In this document: positions 10,051 through 21,585 of the stretch, piece after piece
How the letters are laid out: every line of letters begins with the position of its first letter
Numbering within the stretch: the first letter of the stretch is position 1
Assembly (NCBI GenBank): GCA_022414725.1
Contig: CM039464.1
Span: forward strand, 16,027,980 to 16,091,979
Length of the DNA: 64,000 nucleotides
DNA from: Microglena sp. YARC
Lineage: Eukaryota > Chlorophyta > Chlorophyceae > Chlamydomonadales > Chlamydomonadaceae
Direction of reading: 5' to 3'
The notes under the pieces: model-generated
Database searches by the model: none
Told to the model about the DNA's origin: nothing
Seen by the model: only the letters and a program-made list of their open reading frames with translations
Translations under genes and position numbers: made by a program

Positions 10051-12440
10051 TACCGTTATTCACGTATATGGTCCCGCTATTCTCTAGTCTCTAATAGGAT
10101 TGTATTTTGCAAGTTCTAGGTTTACCAGATTGTTCGTATATGTTGCAGCCCAGGGGTAGCCAAATAGGCTAAAGAGACTTGCCCAACCTCAAACAATCAA
10201 GATCAACTCTAGATTTCCAGGATACCGCTATTTGCGTATATTGTCCCGCTATTCTTTAGTGATCTAGTCTCTAATAGGATTGTATTTTGCAAGTTCTAGG
10301 TTTACCAGATTGTTCGTATATGTTGCAGCCCAGGGGTAGCCAAATAGGCTAAAGAGACTTGCCCAACCTCAAACAATCAAGATCAACTCTAGATTTCCAG
10401 GATACCGCTATTTGCGTATATTGTCCCGCTATTCTTTAGTGATCTAGTCTCTAATAGGATTGTATTTTGCAAGTTCTAGGTTTACCAGATTGTTCGTATA
10501 TGCTGCAGCCCAGGGGTAGCCAAATAGGCTAAAGAGACTTGCCCAACCTCAAACAATCAAGATCAACTCTAGATTTCCAGGATACCGCTATTTGCGTATA
10601 TTGTCCCGCTATTCTTTAGTGATCTAGTCTCTAATAGGATTGTATTTTGCAAGTTCTAGGTTTACCAGATTGTTCGTATGTGTTGCAGCCCAGGGGTAGC
10701 CAAATAGGCTAAAGAGACTTGCCCAACCTCAAACAATCAAGATCAACTCTAGATTTCCAGGATACCGCTATTTGCGTATATTGTCCCGCTATTCTTTAGT
10801 GATCTAGTCTCTAATAGGATTGTATTTTGCAAGTTCTAGGTTTACCAGATTGTTCGTATATGCTGCAGCCCAGGGGTAGCCAAATAGGCTAAAGAGACTT
10901 GCCCAACCTCAAACAATCAAGATCAACTCTAGATTTCCAGGATACCGCTATTTGCGTATATTGTCCCGCTATTCTTTAGTGATCTAGTCTCTAATAGGAT
11001 TGTATTTTGCAAGTTCTAGGTTTACCAGATTGTTCGTATATGTTGCAGCCCAGGGGTAGCCAAATAGGCTAAAGAGACTTGCCCAACCTCAAACAATCAA
11101 GATCAACTCTAGATTTCCAGGATACCGCTATTTGCGTATATTGTCCCGCTATTCTTTAGTGATCTAGTCTCTAATAGGATTGTATTTTGCAAGTTCTAGG
11201 TTTACCAGATTGTTCGTATATGTTGCAGCCCAGGGGTAGCCAAATAGGCTAAAGAGACTTGCCCAACCTCAAACAATCAAGATCAACTCTAGATTTCCAG
11301 GATACCGCTATTTGCGTATATTTTCCCGATATTCTCTAGTCTCTAATAGTATTGTACTTTGCAAGGTCTAGGTTTGCCAGATTGTTCGTATATGTTGCAA
11401 TCCAGGGGTAGCCAAATAGGCTAAAGAGACTTTCCTAACCTCAAACAATCAAGGTCGACTCTAGATTTCCAGGATACCGCTATTTGCGTATATTGTCCCG
11501 CTATTCTTTAGTGATCTAGTCTCTAATAGGATTGTATTTTGCAAGTTCTAGGTTTACCAGATTGTTCGTATATGTTGCAGCCCAGGGGTAGCCAAATAGG
11601 CTAAAGAGACTTTCTTAACATAAATAGTCAAGATCAACTCTAGATTTCCAGGATACCGCTATTTGCGTATATTGTCCCGCTATTCTTTAGTGATCTAGTC
11701 TCTAATAGGATTGTATTTTGCAAGTTCTAGGTTTACCAGATTGTTCGTATATGTTGCAGCCCAGGGGTAGCCAAATAGGCTAAAGAGACTTGCCCAACCT
11801 CAAACAATCAAGATCAACTCTAGATTTCCAGGATACCGCTATTTGCGTATATTGTCCCGCTATTCTTTAGTGATCTAGTCTCTAATAGGATTGTATTTTG
11901 CAAGTGCTAGGTTTACCAGATTGTTCGTATATGTTGCAGCCCAGGGGTAGCCAAATAGGCTAAAGAGACTTTCCTAACCTCAAACAATCAAGGTCGACTC
12001 TAGATTTCCAGGATACCGCTATTTGCGTATATTGTCCCGCTATTCTTTAGTGATCTAGTCTCTAATAGGATTGTATTTTGCAAGTTCTAGGTTTACCAGA
12101 TTGTTCGTATATGTTGCAGCCCAGGGGTAGCCAAATAGGCTAAAGAGACTTTCTTAACATAAATAGTCAAGATCAACTCTAGATTTCCAGGATACCGCTA
12201 TTTGCGTATATTTTCCCGATATTCTCTAGTCTCTAATAGTATTGTACTTTGCAAGGTCTAGGTTTGCCAGATTGTTCGTATATGTTGCAATCCAGGGGTT
12301 GCCAAATAGGCTAAAGAGACTTTCCTAACCTCAAACAATCAAGGTCGACTCTAGATTTCCAGGATACCGCCATTTGCGTATATATGTTGCAGTCCAGGGG
12401 TAGCCAAATAGGCTAAAGGGACTTGCCCAACCTCGAATAT
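10051..12440 (+). repeat. 180-bp satellite monomers
   Basis: About 13 monomers. The core recurs at 10141, 10321, 10501 and 10681, exactly 180 bp apart. They differ from the 150-bp form by an inserted segment (GCTATTTGCGTATATTGTCC, then a second GATCTAGTCTC). The units at 11340-11640 and 11940-12360 are mosaic and diverged. Relatives of the core are dispersed at 12845, 37250-37565 and 54912. The array lies inside gene 1 intron 1. Confidence 0.95.
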
Positions 12441-12714
12441 GTTTCCAGATAGGCTAAAGAAACTTTCACAGCCTTAAGGCATCGTCAGGTGGCTTGAGGC
12501 AAAAGCTTAGGTTGATGCGAACCCTTTAGATTTAATTGGCTCGTCATCCGGTGTATCCGGTGTATGCCCTAGCCTCTCCTGCATTGAGGGCGGGAAAGAG
12601 ACTTGTACAGCCATGTGGATGTGCTGGCAAGAGCTGATCTACTTGTATCGCCTTGCGGATGAGCTGGCAAGAGCTAGTCTAGATATTCCCATTGATATAT
12701 GTGATCAAATGGAA

Positions 12715-12842
12715 GGATGAATTGATGGATGGATGGATGGATGGATGGATGGATGGATGGAAGGATGGAAGGATGAATTGATGGATGGATGGATGGATGG
12801 ATGGATGGAAGGAAGGATGAATTGATGGATGGATGGATGTTA
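12715..12842. repeat. (GGAT)n microsatellite
   Basis: GATGGATGGATGGAAGGATG-type tetranucleotide array interrupted by GAATTGAT. Confidence 0.95.
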
Positions 12843-12965
12843 CAGGCCAGGGGTAGCCAAATAGGCTAAATATACTTGCCCAACATCGAAGAATCAAGAT
12901 CAAACATGGTAAATCATCAAATACTGCCATCTCTCATTAATCCTAAAACAAACATTTAATCTTAA

Positions 12966-13275
12966 ATGATACGTCTTACCGTGTACGCCTGGCCATGTAC
13001 TTCTTACCGTGTACCTTTTACCATGTATGTCTTCCCGTGTTCGTCTTACCGTGTACGTCTTACCGTGTACGCCTGGCCATGTACTTCTTACCGTGTACCT
13101 TTTACCATGTATGTCTTCCCGTGTTCGTCTTACTGTGTACGTCTTACCATGTACGTCTTACCATGTATGTCTTACCGTGTACGTCTGGCCATGTACTTCT
13201 TACCGTGAACATTTTACCATGTATGTCTTCCCGTGTTCGTCTTACCGTTCACGTCTTACCGTGTACGTCTTATCT
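12966..13275 (+). repeat. Acceptor-side minisatellite before gene 1 exon 2
   Basis: Units of CTTACCGTGTACGTCTTACC and relatives, about 16-17 bp in longer 100-bp blocks, run up to the acceptor (TGATCCTGCAG) of the next exon. Confidence 0.75.
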
Positions 13276-13285
13276 GATCCTGCAG

Positions 13286-13402
13286 ACTAGTCCCCCTGGA
13301 ACCCTAAGTGAGCAGTATGCGTACAACTCGAGCATGAGTGTGGAAACGTTGGATGGGCTGGTACAGGCTGAACGGGCAATGGTGGAGCAGTACAATGCAC
13401 AG
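13286..13402 (+). CDS. Gene 1 exon 2
   Basis: A 117-nt exon between a strong acceptor (GATCCTGCAG|ACTAG) and a consensus donor (GCACAG|GTGAGC). It reads 39 codons in phase 0, the phase left by the exon at 2880-4202, so it joins without a stop. The encoded segment (TSPPGTLSEQYAYNSSMSVE, then LDGLVQAERAMVEQYNAQ) looks like soluble helical sequence. A loose resemblance to pentatricopeptide-type helices is too weak to call. The flanking DNA is pure minisatellite, so this island of normal codon use stands out. Confidence 0.62.
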
Positions 13403-13409
13403 GTGAGCA

Positions 13410-13544
13410 TAGCAGAGAGAGTGGGTGGGGTGTGGGGTAGTGTAGGGTGGGGGTGTGAGGGTGTGGGGAGTGGGTGTGTGTGGGTGTGGAGGGTGTGGGG
13501 GGGAGAGTAGGGTGGGGTGGGGGAGTGTGTGAGGGTGTGTGAGG

Positions 13545-13575
<31 letters not shown>

Positions 13576-13836
13576 GGGGGGGTACATGAGGAGGAGGCCA
13601 ACAGCAGAGAGAGTGGCCAGGAAGGAAGGCAGGTGGTACAGGAGGAGGAGGAGGGGGTGAAGGAAAGAGGGGAAGGTAGTGGAGGGGGAGGATGAAGGAA
13701 GGATGGAAGGTAGTGGTGGTGGTGGTGGTGGTGTGTGTGTGGGGGGGGGTGCGAGGGGGGGAGGGGGGAGGCAAGGAAGGAGGGGAGGTGGTAGAGGAAG
13801 AGGAGGGTAAGGGGGTGAAGGAAAGAGGTAAAGTGG

Positions 13837-13872
<36 letters not shown>

Positions 13873-14400
13873 GGGGGGAGGCCAGGAAAGAGGGGAGGTG
13901 GTTGGAGGGGGAGGATGAAAGAAGGAGGGAAGGTGGTGGAGGGGAGGTGGTAGCGGAAGAGGAGGAGGAGGAGGAGGAGGAGGGGTGGTGAAGGAAGGAG
14001 GTGGAGGTGGAGGATGAAGGAAGGAGGGAAGGTGGTGGAGGGGGGGGGGGGGGGGGGAGAGGGGGGAGGCCAGTAAGGCGGAGAGGGGAGGTGGTACAGG
14101 AAGCGGAGGAGGAGGAGGGTGAAGCAAGGAGGGGAGGTGGTGGAGAGGGAGGATAAAGGAAGGAGGGGAGGTGGTGGAGGGGGGGGGGGGGGGGGGGGGG
14201 GGGAGGCCAGGAAGGAGGGGAGGTGGTACAGGAGGAGAGGAGGAGGAGAAGGAGGAGGAAGGGGTGAAGTAAGGAGGAGAGGTGGGGGAGGGGGGGTGAG
14301 GGGTGAAAGAAGGAGGGGAGGTGGTGGAGAAGGGAGAGGGGGGGGGGGGGGTGAAGGAAGGAGTATTTGTGGTGGGGCAAGGGGAAGGGTGATGTGTGGG
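13410..14400 (+). repeat. Purine-rich GGA/GGGG array in gene 1 intron 2
   Basis: AGGAAGGAGGGGAGGTGGT repeated with long G-runs (for example 13559-13582, 13841-13871, 14179-14202). Long proline-rich minus-strand frames here are composition artefacts. The strand asymmetry is strong (G/A on plus). Confidence 0.9.
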
Positions 14401-14819
14401 GTGGGGCGGGACAGGGCGAGGTGCGCTGAGCCCGGAGTGTTGACATTTTCTTTAACCCAAGTACGGCCCAGTTGGCGTTACTCATGGCTCAAATCATAAT
14501 CAAACCGTCAACCACTTAGAACAGTGAGAGTTACTGTTAGAGATTTGATATCATACTGGAACTCTGTTGAGATTGTTTTATGAAGGGTTTCCTTTGTTTG
14601 GTCATACCCCGTTACTCTTAGCATGCCTTCGTTACTATAGGGCTCTAGGCGGTACTCCAAGTCTTAGGTAGCTTAAATCAAAGCTGCCTAAGACGAGCAA
14701 GACGAGCGCCCAGAGACAGAGGGACGGTACTTGACAGGATGTTAGCAGCGGGTTGCTCGTCTTAGGCAGATGGAAGAGGAAGGGGGCTAGAGAAGTTATA
14801 AATGTTGGAAAAGGATTTT

Positions 14820-16072
14820 CATCACCGCTCCCTCAACCACTCCTACCACCCAACTCACACCCAATCCCACAGCCCACCCTCAAATCCCCTCGTTCGTTGT
14901 GTGAATGGCCAACGCAGCCCACCCAATCACCAATGAGAACAGACCTCGCACTTCATTGACACCACCAATACATCCAAACCACACCCCACACCCACACGCC
15001 CACACCACACCACACCACACACCACACCACCCCAAATTGCCCTCCCATCCCCCTCCCCCCTGCTCACCCCATCAAGGTTGACGCAAACTAGACGCCAATG
15101 AGTGAGTCAGGCTCCGTGACGCTGTTGCGTCTCAGCTGTGGACATGCGTGAATGGCCAACCCAACCCACCCAATCCCCCCCCCCCCCCCCCCCCCCCCTC
15201 ACACACACACACACACACACACAACACACATGCACACACACACACACACACCACCCTTAAATACCTCGCCTCCCCTTCCCCACTGCTTACCCCATGCACA
15301 AAACTAGTGGCGCACCCAACGCATCCAACCACACACACACACACACCACCCTCAAAATTCCCCCCCCCCCTCCCGTGCTGCCCCCTGCCCCCCCCCATCA
15401 AGTTTGACGCACCAACGCATCGACCACCACCACACACACCCCACACCACCCCACACCAACCCTCCAAATCCTCTCCCTTCCCCTCCCCCCTGCTCCCCCC
15501 ATCAAGTTTGACGCAACCCGGACGTCAATGGTTGAGTCAGGCGAGCTTCCCCCTGACGCTGTTACCTCTCAGCTGCGAACTTGTGTGTATGGCCGCACCA
15601 ACCCAACGGGTATGACTTATACAGACCTCGCACTTATTGCCGCACCAACACATCTAACCACACACCGCCACACACACACCACCACACACCACACACCACA
15701 CACCATTATAAAATCCCCTCCCCTCCCCTCCCCCCCTGCTCACCCCATCAAGTTTGACGCAACTCAGGTGGTAATGTTTGAGTCAGGCGAGGTGCCCCCT
15801 GGCGCTGTTACCTCCCAGCACCAACCCAACAGCTTATGAGGACAGACCTCGTACTTCATTGACGCACCAACACATCCAACTCCACCCCACACACCACATA
15901 CCACAAACCGCACGCCACACACCACCCTCCCCCTCACCCTCCCCCATGCTCACCCCATCAAGTTTGACGCACCAACGCATCCAACCACAACCCACACACC
16001 ACACACCACTCACCACCATACACCTCCCTCAAATCCCCTCCCATCCCCCTCCCCCCTGCTCCCCCCATCAAG
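14820..16072 (+). repeat. Acceptor-side tandem copies of gene 1 exon 3
   Basis: Six or so units of 200-330 bp. Each has a CACAC/CACCAC-rich block, CCCCTGCTCACCCCATCAAG, and then a partial copy of the exon start (TTTGACGCAACC, ATGGTTGAGTCAGGCGAGC, ACGCTGTTACCTCTCAGCTG). Copies near 15500-15640 and 15750-15860 retain much of the exon but are frameshifted or truncated. The last acceptor (16072) leads into the intact exon. Confidence 0.8.
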
Positions 16073-16224
16073 TTCGAAGCAACCCAGGCGTCAATGGTTG
16101 AGTCAGGGGAGCTGCCACCTGACGCTGTTACCTCTCAGCTGCGTACTTGTGTGTATGGCCGCACCAACCCAACAGCTTATGAGTACAGACCTCGCACCTC
16201 TTTGATGCTCCTAGTTTCTGGCAG
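16073..16224 (+). CDS. Gene 1 exon 3
   Basis: A 152-nt exon between acceptor CCCATCAAG and donor TTTCTGGCAG|GTGACG. It enters in phase 0, matching the exon ending at 13402, and leaves in phase 2. It encodes 50 codons, including ASMVESGELPPDAVTSQLRT and YGRTNPTAYEYRPRTS. No family is recognised. The next exon of gene 1 was not identified; candidates lie in the noisy 17-27-kb stretch or in the N gap. Whether gene 1 stops before the transporter locus or runs into it is unresolved. Confidence 0.6.
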
Positions 16225-16815
16225 GTGACGACAGAACCCGCTTCGTGGTGGTGGTGGTGCTGTGTGGTGTGGTGTGGTGAGGTGTGGATTGGTGTGGTGT
16301 TGTGCAGTCATTGTTGCTCCTAATTTCTGGCAGGTGACGACAGAATCCGCTTCGTGGTGGTGGTGGTGGTGCTGTGTGGTGTGGTGTGGTTTGGTTGTGG
16401 TATGGTGTGGTCATTGATGCTCCTAGAGTCTGGCAGGTGACGTCAGAATCCACTTCGTGGTGGTGGTGGTGCTGTGTGGTGTGATGAGGTGTGGATTGTT
16501 GTGGTGTGGTGTGGTCATTGATGCTCCTAGAGTCTGGCAGGTGACAACAGAATCCGCTTCGTGGTGGTGGTGTGGTGAGGTGTGGTGTGGTTGTGGTGAG
16601 GTGTGGTTGTGGTGGGGTGAGGTGCTGTGCTGTGTAGTGTGGTTGTGGTGTGTTTGTGGTGAGGTGTGGTTGTGGTGAGGTGTGGTTGTGGTGGGGTGAG
16701 GTGCTGTGTGGTGTGGTTGTGGTGTGTTTGTGGTGAGGTGAGGTGTGGTGTGGTTGTGGGTGTGGTGTGGTTTGGTTGTGGTGAGGTGAGGTGAGGTGTG
16801 GTGTGTCTTATCTAT
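16225..16815 (+). repeat. Donor-side tandem copies of gene 1 exon 3
   Basis: ATGCTCCTAGTTTCTGGCAG followed by GTGACGACAGAATCCGCTTC and a GTGGTGGTGG run recurs at about 16206, 16310, 16420 and 16525. It then decays into GTGGTTGTGGTGAGGTGTG repeats. Each copy carries the exon end and a usable GT donor. Confidence 0.85.
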
Positions 16816-16885
16816 TGTCTAGTATTTCCCTTCCTGTCCCATCTATAATTTATCGCAAGTTGCCTATTGTCACTTGTCTCATATT

Positions 16886-17074
16886 TAGGGAACGGCAACT
16901 AATATTAGTGTTTGGAAAAATAATATTAACTAATATTATTACAGTGTGACAATTATATTAGTTTTTCAAATAAATTCAAAATTATGGTGAGATGGCTCGT
17001 CCAACTAATTGTATATAATATTATATAATATTATATTATTATTCACTAATATTATATAACATAGCCGACCCCTA
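16886..17074 (+). mobile_element. hAT-type MITE, copy 2, with 8-bp target duplication
   Basis: 189 bp with the same ends as the copy at 6675-6858 (TAGGGAACGGCAACTAA and CATAGCCGACCCCTA). It is flanked by CTCATATT at 16878-16885 and 17075-17082. The perfect duplication and close similarity suggest recent movement. Confidence 0.9.
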
Positions 17075-17439
17075 CTCATATTGCTTGCCTGCCATCTTTT
17101 CCACATTTTCAATGATTTCCCTTCTCGCCCCATCTACAATTGATTTTATGTCGCCTATTTGCCCACTTGCCTCCCTATCGCTTGCCTGTCATCTCTTCTC
17201 TATTTTCAATGATTTTCCTTTCACGCCCCATCTAATAATTTAAGTATATATCGCCTATTGTCACTTGCCCGATATCTGTTGCCTGTCACCTTTTCTACAT
17301 TTTCTATTATTTACCTTCCCGTCCCATCTATCATTTTTGTATGTGCCCATGTCACTTCTCTCCTATCTGTTGCCTGTTATCTTTTATCTAATGTCTATTA
17401 TTTTCCATTTTATCTATTTTTGCTTCCATCGTGGCATCA

Positions 17440-17700
17440 AGCTGATGCTTGCACCGAACTTATACGCACTCCCAACATATTTTGTGGGTTGGCCCCAGTC
17501 TGGGTCTGGATCTGCCATGCCATGCCATGCCACCCTATGGCTGTGTGCACCTAGTTGACAGCCTATTTAGAGTCGTTGAACATGTTTTTTGTGGTTGGAC
17601 CCAGTCTGGGTCTGGGTCTGATGTGCCATACCACCCTACGGCTGTGTGCACCTAGTTGACAGCCTATTTAGAGTCGTTGAACATGTTTTTTGTGGTTGCC
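17440..17700 (+). repeat. About 100-bp tandem repeat (CCCAGTCTGGGTCTGG)
   Basis: Two and a half units carrying GTGTGCACCTAGTTGACAGC and GAACATGTTTTTTGTGGTTG. Open frames across it are short and repeat-derived. Confidence 0.75.
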
Positions 17701-17764
17701 CCCAGTGCCAGCAAACGGGCTGGCCCCCTCAACCTCACGCCTTGGAATAAGGCGTACTAATTAT

Positions 17765-17806
<42 letters not shown>

Positions 17807-17816
17807 GGTGAGTTAG
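17700..17816 (+). repeat. D1 repeat with (TTAG)n tail
   Basis: GCAAACGGGCTGGCCCCCTC, then the hairpin ACGCCTTGGAATAAGGCGT, then a run of TTAG units. The hairpin-plus-microsatellite end suggests a retroposon 3' terminus. Confidence 0.7.
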
Positions 17817-17879
17817 TTGAACCGTGCTCCCTGATTGCTAGTGCGCAGTGTTTCTGACCAATACTTGAACCGCGCACCT

Positions 17880-18600
17880 GTCACCTTATAATGATTGGTA
17901 GCACTGGTCTGATAAAACAAGACAACTGTATAAATGTTGTAAATTGATTCAGCACTGGTCTGATACAAAAGAAAACTGTATTGAACTGATTATAGAACGT
18001 GATGAGGGTGCAGCACTGGTCTGATACAAAAGAAAACTGTATTAACTGATTATAGACTGATTGCAGCACTGGTCTGATACAAAAGATAAATGTATTGACT
18101 GATTGTAAACTGGTCGTAGCACTGGTCTGATAAAAAACAAAATAAAGCTGGTATTAACTGATTGTAGTCTGGGTCGTAGCACTGAGGAGCCCTTATAATG
18201 AAACAAGATAACTGTTATTAACTGATTGTAGTCTGTTCGTAGCACTGGTCTGATAAAAAACAAAATAACTGTATTAACTGATGATTATAAGACTGATTGC
18301 AGCACTGGCCTGATAAAAACAAGATAACTGTATTAACTGATTTTAAACTGGTAGTAGCACTGGTCTGATAAACAAGATAACTGTATGAACTGATTGTAAC
18401 AACTCTCTGGTAGTGAAGCACTGGTCTGAATAAACAAGATACTGTATTTAACTGATTTTTTAAACTGGTAGTCGAGCTCTCACTGGTCTGCATAGAACAA
18501 GATAACTGTATTACTGATTTTAAACAGTGAAACCTCTCTCTGTACCAGTAGCACTGGTCTGATAATAAAACAAGATAGCACACTGGCATAGATAAGTGAG
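17880..18600 (+). repeat. About 60-bp minisatellite (GCACTGGTCTGATA)
   Basis: About 12 units with GCACTGGTCTGATAAAACAA and CTGTATTAACTGATT. Many single-base indels between otherwise near-identical units look like uncorrected long-read error. Confidence 0.85.
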
Positions 18601-18639
18601 GGGTTGGTGTTAAGAGGACCCTCCCGTAGGCCACAGCGG

Positions 18640-18905
18640 GGGCACTGGTCTGGTACACACATTCCTACCTTTGTCTCCACATATTTTCAACCAGGTGAAC
18701 CGTGCTATCTTCCAGGTTGCATTGTGAAGGTCTATATTAATGTAGCGTCCATTTTTTTTGACCAAGAAATTCCCAAATAACCTGAACTGTGTCTGTGCGC
18801 CGTGGCACTTTGAGGCAGATAGTAGATGCACGCTTTCATAGTTTGAATACACATTCCTCAAAGGTTTGTACTGTGCTTCCTGATAGTGTGCAGCGTACAC
18901 CAAGT
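18640..18905. repeat. Diverged copies of a 120-130-bp unit (part 1)
   Basis: The unit contains a 'dominant' block around GATTGCTCATGCGCAGTGTT and ATTCCTACAAAGGTTTG; related pieces lie at 17830-17880 and 19160-19450. No gene is seen. Confidence 0.5.
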
Positions 18906-18969
18906 CGCTTTGGATGATTGTCTTTCAAATGACCAGGGTCGAGGTTTTCTACTCCCCCTTTCTTCGCCC

Positions 18970-19118
18970 TAAGCGTTGCAGGTCGATGTAACCAGTAAAA
19001 ATAGCGAAAAAAATAGGGTAGCTTTGTCCAGTTGAACAGGAAAGGTAGAAGACCGCTCTCTAACCAAGTGTTACGATGGGAAGTTCCCTTAATACCCCAC
19101 CCCACCAGGCGTTATCAT
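18970..19118 (+). repeat. SINE S2, 3' body
   Basis: GCGTTGCAGGTCGATGTAAC, AGGTAGAAGACCGCTCTCTA and CCACCAGGCGTTATCATG align with the body of the other SINE copies. The tRNA-related head is missing. Confidence 0.7.
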
Positions 19119-19159
19119 GCTTTTTTTTTCATGTGCAGTGGCTTGCGACCAATTATGAG

Positions 19160-19450
19160 CAAGGGCTTTTAGCCGCACCTGTCACCTAGAGAGGATAGTA
19201 GCTTCATGTTTTGATACTCAATCCTACAAAGGTTTGAAACCAGCTTTCTTGATTGCTCATGCGCAGTGTTTTTCCGACCAGAGACTTTGAAAACCGGGCA
19301 CCGGTGACTAGAGGATTTGTGCTTCATGGTATGATATACACACATTCCTAAAAATTTTGAACCGCGGGTGGTGTGGCTTCTTGATTGCTCCGTGCGCAGT
19401 GTTTCCGACAAGACCTTGAACCGCAACCTGACCAAGTTGTTGCAAGAAAG
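19160..19450. repeat. Diverged copies of a 120-130-bp unit (part 2)
   Basis: TTCTTGATTGCTCATGCGCA and CCTTGAACCGC motifs recur about 125 bp apart with indels. Confidence 0.55.
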
Positions 19451-19609
19451 CGCAACGGTAAGTTACTTGTACGTAAGACTCACATTCCCACATTCCCCCC
19501 AAACGGATTACAACAAGCTCACGACAGGCTTATAAAACTTAAGACGTGGTGGCTTAAACTGGACCTTTTTCGTAGGTAACCAGCCCCAGCCCTCCCCTGT
19601 CCCCCCCTG

Positions 19610-20720
19610 TCCCAACCCACCATACTTGAACTCGAACTTGAAACTCAAAGTAGGTGTCTACAATCCAAGGGAAAACAGGTAGTCCTGAAAGTTAAGGAAC
19701 TTAGCAGATGCCCGACATGATGTGCATATTGTTGCCTCTTGACATGAACTTGAACTGTGAACTCAAACTCGAACTTGAACTTGAACTTGGTAAGTGAGTG
19801 GTATTTACATCCAAGGGAAAACAGTAGTCCTAAGGGACCTAGAAAGATGCTGACCTGATGTGCATAATATCGAACTTGAAACTTGAGAACTTGAACTTGG
19901 AGTAGTGTTTTACCAATCCAAGGTAACCAGGTAGTCCTAAGGGACTCCTAGCAAAAGCCCGACATGATTGCATAATGTGTTGAACTGTGAACTTTGAACT
20001 TTGAAACTTGGAGTAGGTGTTGTTACAATCCAAGGGTAACCAAGGTAGTCCTAAGGGACCTATGCAGAATGCCCGACATAGATGTGCATTATGTGTTTGA
20101 CATGAACATTGAACTTGAACACTCAAACTCTAAACTTGACTTGAAACTTGAAGTAGGTGCTTTTACAATCCAAGGGTAACCCAGGGTAAGTCTAAGGGAC
20201 CAAGCAAATGCCATTTTTTATGAATGCATATGAGTGTTGAAATTGAACTGACCCTGAACTTAAAAAAGAGTTGCTTAAGTATAGTGTTTTAAAGACAAAC
20301 AATTTTGCCCGATTTAACCTCCAAGCATGGGGTGATAGCCCTAGGTGAGAACGCAGGTAGTCCTCTATATAGGGAACCACACACGAGTCAGTGAGGATAC
20401 AGCGCCATGCTATCCCCGACAATTATGCCCGCCTAATGTGACATATCGTGTGAACTTGAACTCTGAAACTCGAGCTTGTACTTGAACTTAACACAAACTT
20501 GAACTTTAACTTGAACTCGAACTTGAACTTGAACTTGAACTTGAACTTCGGCTGTGTACTTGAACTTTTCAACACCCAAACTTGAACTTGAACTTGAACT
20601 TGAAAACTCGTAGTACACTTGAACTGAGAACTTGAGCAAGATGGGCGTGTAAAGCTCTAGCAACTTTTTACACGGACTGAAAACAACTGCAAACTTGACA
20701 CTTGAAATATTGCACATTGC
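19610..20720 (+). repeat. (GAACTT)n-based minisatellite
   Basis: Units of about 120 bp combine TTGAACTTGAACTTGAACTT runs with CAATCCAAGGGTAACCAGG, AGTCCTAAGGGACC and GCCCGACATGATGTGCATA. The region is indel-rich. Confidence 0.85.
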
Positions 20721-20854
20721 CAAAAGCTACGCACTCGCGCGTTGAGTAAGGGTGGAGGTTTTGTGTTACAATCAAGTGTAAACCAGTGGCCACACCAATT
20801 TTCCTAAGGGGCATTGAGCAGAACATTCCACTCAGGAGAATCCAGCATATATAC

Positions 20855-21585
20855 AAGTTTGCACACTCGCGCCCATTCTTTTACTCAAACTTTATGATAA
20901 GAGCATAATAAACATTAATTAATCGGGTAATGAGAACTCTTTAGAGTGCATTAAATATAGTTAATAGACATTTTTGTAAAGTATCTATGACATGCGAAAA
21001 CTGATGTAGATTGTGTCTTAAGATAAAACACTTTGACTTGCCTAATTTTCAAGAAACCAAAAAGGTCAATTCTTGACCCGCCCATTTGTAAACTTGTAAT
21101 CTGCTATTTTTATATTCGTTATAAACCTCCAAGCCCCCTCGCCATCAGGAACACAACCACACTGGACATTCAAAGCTCACATTTTTCATAAAAAAGTAAC
21201 ATACTTAGATATTGAGAGCGACATCCAGGTGTATCTAATATGAGTTGGCTTAACTATAAGAGCCATCGCATCCCCAATGTCACCTGTTCATATTAGGACA
21301 CCTCTTAAGAGCAGAGTGCCTAATTAAAGCGCGTGTCCTGAATCAGGCAAGCACAAAACTTGGAATATTTATGCCTGGAATTTCCAAGAAATATGGGCAG
21401 GTGCCAATTAGGATTGTTCGATCACCGCTCCTGGTCATCACCTATCCCAATCAGGCAACAATAGCTAAACGCCCGGAAGACCCGCTGAGACCATCACTCG
21501 TGTTGGGTTGGACTTAAGCACGCAGCATCTGCAGCAGTGGATGGACCTTGCATAACCGAGCAGCCGATGTGGAGTAGCCAGTAAT
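20855..21585. other. AT-rich unique sequence, no gene recognised
   Basis: About 700 bp without obvious repeats, long open frames, splice-flanked islands or RNA genes that I can support. Confidence 0.4.

Noticed and set aside
9360..12440. CRISPR-like regular array
   Set aside because: The repeats are whole 150/180-bp monomers with no unique spacers, in a eukaryotic intron.
13270..14485. Long proline-rich minus-strand open frames (up to 285 codons)
   Set aside because: Shadow of a G/GGA-rich array; all frames are open because of composition, and a supported plus-strand exon lies at the edge.
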